A DNA stretch of 15,691 nt from a bacterium (lineage in GTDB: Bacteria > Patescibacteriota > Patescibacteriia > UBA1558 > S5-K13). Of this stretch, positions 14,229-15,691 are shown piece by piece (position 1 is the stretch's first letter; the number at the start of each line of letters is the position of its first letter). The stretch is taken from the NCBI GenBank assembly GCA_021106915.1, contig JAIOTH010000063.1, forward strand, positions 1 to 15,691, read 5' to 3'. Position numbers and translations under genes: made by a program. The notes below the pieces were generated by a model. It did no database searches and was not told the DNA's origin. It was given only the letters and a program-made list of their open reading frames with translations.

Positions 14229-14774
14229 ATGAAAAAAGCCCTATTAATAATAGATTTATTACAAGACTTTTTTAAAGAAGGCTTACTTGCTGAACATCAA
14301 CAAAAATTAGTAACTTCCATAAACGAGTTAGTAGATATTGCTCATAAACAAAATATTCCTGTTATTTGGGTTAGACAAGAATATAAAATAGATCTCTCAG
14401 ACGCACCATTATATAATAGAAAAAATAACAAACTAATAACTATTGAAAATACTGCTGGCTGCAAACTTCTACCTACGCTTCACTATGAAAAAAATGATTA
14501 TGAAATAGTAAAAAAGAGATATAGCGCTTTTTTTAAAACTAACTTGGAAAAACTGCTCAAACAATTAAAAATTGATACTCTCATTATCACTGGTGTTAAT
14601 ACCATGACATGTGTCCGTACCACTGCAATAGATGCTTATCAAAGAGATTATGAAGTTATCCTCGCTTTAGATGCTATTGATGCCTATGATATTGAACAAC
14701 ATAAAAATTCAATCAAATACTTAGAATATGCAGTTGCTCAAGGAATGCATAATGATGAAATTAAAAAATTATGA
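14229..14774 (+). CDS. Isochorismatase-fold cysteine hydrolase
   Basis: A 181-residue soluble enzyme of the isochorismatase/nicotinamidase-like superfamily. The catalytic triad is readable: D9 in LLIIDLLQDFF, K95 in IVKKRYSAFF and nucleophile C128 in ITGVNTMTCVRTTA, the latter with the G-V-N cis-peptide position. The chain ends after DAIDAYDIEQHKNSI, the usual final helix pair. The D-x-H...H metal site of true nicotinamidases (after the first strand-loop, near residues 48-60) is absent, since this region reads VRQEYKIDLSDAP. A nicotinamidase role is therefore not favoured, and the substrate is unknown. Its last four bases overlap the start of the Nudix gene (ATGA), so the two are translationally coupled. 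Start ATG at 14229, no Shine-Dalgarno. Confidence 0.88.
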   Translation: MKKALLIIDLLQDFFKEGLLAEHQQKLVTSINELVDIAHKQNIPVIWVRQEYKIDLSDAPLYNRKNNKLITIENTAGCKLLPTLHYEKNDYEIVKKRYSAFFKTNLEKLLKQLKIDTLIITGVNTMTCVRTTAIDAYQRDYEVILALDAIDAYDIEQHKNSIKYLEYAVAQGMHNDEIKKL

Positions 14775-15172
14775 CTAGGCTACACCCTGCTGTTAAAGTA
14801 ATAACTCAACAAAATGATAAATTTCTAATAATCAAACAAAAAATTCCTAATGGGACTGTTTGGGATTTACCAGGTGGAAAGGTTAATTTTGGAGAATCTC
14901 CCTATGATACATTAATACGAGAAGTTATGGAAGAAACTTGTCTTTCTATTAAAGTAATTAAACCTCTTGGACCATTTTGGTTTTTTAGATATGACGGTGA
15001 TCAAATTATCTGCTCAACTTTTTTATGTACTGCCGATAACTATGATGTTGATTTAACAAAGAATCCTGCTAATGAAAAAATTATAGAATATAAATGGGTT
15101 ACGAAAAATGAGTTCCTCACTGATAAATACATGGTAAATGATAGTCTAAAAAAACTTTTTAACTTATTATAA
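14771..15172 (+). CDS. Nudix hydrolase (MutT type)
   Basis: A 133-residue single-domain Nudix protein. The Nudix box runs G36-x5-E42-x7-R50-E51-V-M-E54-E55-T-C57-L58, matching G-x5-E-x7-R-E-U-x-E-E-x-G-U at every metal-binding position. The Gly after EE, however, is Cys (EETCL instead of EETGL). Flanking strands LIIKQKIPNGTVWDLPGGKV and the C-terminal EYKWVTKNEF are typical. Likely hydrolyses a nucleoside diphosphate derivative such as an oxidised dNTP, ADP-ribose or similar; the substrate is not readable. The start codon overlaps the stop of the isochorismatase-fold gene by 4 nt, suggesting a shared pathway or coupled expression. It is followed after 27 nt by an orphan Shine-Dalgarno/ATG and repeat sequence. 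Confidence 0.92.
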   Translation: MTRLHPAVKVITQQNDKFLIIKQKIPNGTVWDLPGGKVNFGESPYDTLIREVMEETCLSIKVIKPLGPFWFFRYDGDQIICSTFLCTADNYDVDLTKNPANEKIIEYKWVTKNEFLTDKYMVNDSLKKLFNLL

Positions 15173-15188
15173 TAAAAATCAAAAAAGC

Positions 15189-15241
15189 AAGGAGGAATCA
15201 TGTTTTCGTCATTCCGGACTTCCCCAGTCAAGCGGTCTTGA
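15189..15241 (+). pseudogene. Perfect Shine-Dalgarno and ATG running into a repeat (13 codons)
   Basis: AAGGAGG (15189-15195), 4-nt spacer and ATG (15200) form one of the best translation starts in the window. After five or so codons (MFSSF) the sequence becomes the GTCATTCCGGACTT start of the palindromic repeat and the frame stops at TGA 15239-15241. The reading is MFSSFRTSPVKRS. It may be a small leader peptide, or the 5' stump of a gene interrupted by repeat insertion. The latter is inference. Confidence 0.4.
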
Positions 15242-15262
15242 GGGTCTGGCCTCAATACTAGC
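15208..15262 (+). repeat. Degenerate copy of the composite palindromic repeat
   Basis: Begins GTCATTCCGGACTT like the full copies, then diverges (CCCCAGTCAAGCGGTC) and includes a local hairpin TTGAGG-gtctgg-CCTCAA (15238-15255). Taken with the adjacent full copy it fills most of the 15173-15405 gap; no further gene is visible there. Confidence 0.6.
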
Positions 15263-15277
15263 TATATTTATTGTCTT

Positions 15278-15371
15278 GTCATTCCGGATTTAATCCGGAA
15301 TCTCAATTTCAATGTTTAGTGGTATTGGAGATCCTGAGTCGAGCTCAGGATGACATAGCTCAGGATGATAT
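15278..15371 (+). repeat. Composite palindromic repeat, copy 2
   Basis: GTCATTCCGGA-ttta-TCCGGAATCT, a 28-nt insertion-like middle (CAATTTCAATGTTTAGTGGT and following), then GAGATCCTGA-gtcgagc-TCAGGATGAC and the terminal CAGGATGATAT. It is colinear with copy 1 at 10806-10878, with compensating differences in the hairpin arms. It lies in the same orientation as, and just upstream of, the small membrane gene at 15406. Confidence 0.88.
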
Positions 15372-15393
15372 AAAAGGAAAAAATATTTTTCTT

Positions 15394-15400
15394 AAGGAGG
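15394..15400 (+). promoter_or_regulatory. Perfect Shine-Dalgarno of the small membrane peptide
   Basis: AAGGAGG followed by AAAAA and ATG at 15406. This 7-base match at 5-nt spacing is exceptional here: most genes in the window show none. It strongly supports that the short frame is translated. Confidence 0.8.
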
Positions 15401-15405
15401 AAAAA

Positions 15406-15480
15406 ATGATTGATAAATTAATTGAAGGTCTCTTAATTATACTTGGTCTTATTGTCATAAAAAAAAGGAATATCATATAA
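15406..15480 (+). CDS. 24-residue membrane peptide (0 frame of a possible frameshift gene)
   Basis: The frame reads MIDKLIEGLLIILGLIVIKK then RNII and stop. It comprises a short acidic/basic N-terminus, one hydrophobic helix (about residues 5-18) and a basic end, giving an N-out/C-in or small membrane-peptide profile. No family is recognised. A perfect Shine-Dalgarno supports translation. At codons 18-21 the frame crosses eight consecutive A residues (15459-15466); in the -1 frame the sequence continues open to 15605. The product may therefore be a 66-residue membrane protein made by slippage, or the stop may come from an indel. It is the last gene before the terminator and could be co-transcribed with the isochorismatase/Nudix pair. 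Alternatives: toxin-like membrane peptide or small anchor protein. Confidence 0.6.
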   Translation: MIDKLIEGLLIILGLIVIKKRNII

Positions 15481-15605
15481 GAAATGCTAGATACCCCACC
15501 ATTGATCCTTATAATAATCTATCAAAAGAAAAATTAGCAAAGATTAAAGCTTATTCCATTTTTATGTTTGAATCTTATAGTGGACACTCAACCACTATCA
15601 CCTAA
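15459..15605 (+). other. A8 run and -1 frame continuation (46 codons)
   Basis: The run 15459-15466 offers an A-AAA-AAA slippery heptamer in the zero frame (ATA AAA AAA AGG). After a -1 step, reading resumes at AAG 15465 and gives KEYHIRNARYPTIDPYNNLS, then KEKLAKIKAYSIFMFESYSG and HSTTIT, stopping at TAA 15603-15605. The frame is open from 15426 but has no start codon of its own. Its mixed, protein-like composition contrasts with the random low-complexity translations of the other frames. No database family is recognised. Confidence 0.5.
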
Positions 15606-15648
15606 AGACAAAGGTTTTTCTCCCAGGGACAATAAAAATTAATAACCA

Positions 15649-15678
15649 AAAAAGAGCTTCGAGAATGAAGCTCTTTTT
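15649..15678 (+). terminator. Strong bidirectional intrinsic terminator
   Basis: AAAAAGAGCTTC and GAAGCTCTTTTT form a perfect 12-bp stem around GAGAAT, with a T run on the plus strand and an equivalent one on the minus strand. It ends the plus-strand unit 43 nt after the -1 frame stop, and so encloses the whole putative frameshift gene in one transcript. Confidence 0.9.
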
Positions 15679-15691
15679 ATATTTAATCAAA

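Noticed and set aside
15040..15255. Minus-strand 71-codon frame
   Set aside because: Antisense to the Nudix gene and the degenerate repeat; composition is that of translated repeat (DPQDRLTGEVRND).
15271..15405. 69-residue protein starting at TTG 15271 and ending with the small membrane peptide
   Set aside because: The first part is repeat copy 2 translated; the perfect Shine-Dalgarno at 15394-15400 marks ATG 15406 as the start.

Overview
The window is AT-rich (roughly 70% A+T by eye), compactly coded in the standard code with TGA used as stop, and mostly transcribed from the minus strand. Small palindromic repeats are scattered through its short intergenic gaps. Together with the family content (a secreted lysozyme-like protein carrying NBR1-type Ig repeats, a RodZ-like/FtsK/RecA cluster, a Bro-N/DinD-type protein, a long-form OMP decarboxylase, and very few Shine-Dalgarno sites), this suggests a Patescibacteria (CPR), perhaps Parcubacteria-like, genome. 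That placement is inference from recalled family and repeat patterns, not a search.

Layout. Bases 1-153 hold a 58-nt imperfect inverted repeat abutting a tRNA-Ser(CGA) on the minus strand. From 240 to 3018 (minus) lie a CorA-type metal channel and, upstream of it, a secreted lysozyme-like protein with three NBR1-type Ig repeats, driven by an extended -10 promoter near 3200. pyrF (3291-4148, minus) is an isolated unit with its own promoter, a strong Shine-Dalgarno site and a clear intrinsic terminator. From 4276 to 7063 (minus) come an O-antigen ligase/polymerase-like protein and a Wzx-like flippase, a surface-polysaccharide export pair, also closed by a terminator. From 7148 to 9684 (minus) lies a cassette of four small accessory genes: a Glu-rich HExxH putative metalloprotease, a degenerate HD-domain protein, a divergent Nudix protein and a Bro-N/DinD-like protein. 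These follow recA (9764-10792), a RodZ-like HTH/TM/Ig protein (10942-11613) and ftsK (11616-13985), which share a strong promoter at 14115-14144.

On the plus strand, from a divergent promoter at 14166-14194, an isochorismatase-fold hydrolase and a Nudix hydrolase overlap by 4 nt. Downstream is a repeat-filled leader and a tiny membrane protein with a perfect Shine-Dalgarno site. Its reading frame continues, in the -1 frame, for 46 more codons after a run of eight A residues. A 12-bp bidirectional terminator closes the window.

The chromosome-handling genes (ftsK, rodZ-like, recA) and the surface genes (lysozyme-like protein, flippase, ligase) are conventional. The least explained material is the cassette after recA, the possible frameshift gene at 15406-15605, and two families of palindromic repeat whose copies all lie in the 5' leaders of genes. 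Three of these repeats or their flanks also create false N-terminal extensions of reading frames (lysozyme-like gene, recA, ftsK), each opening at a TTG.
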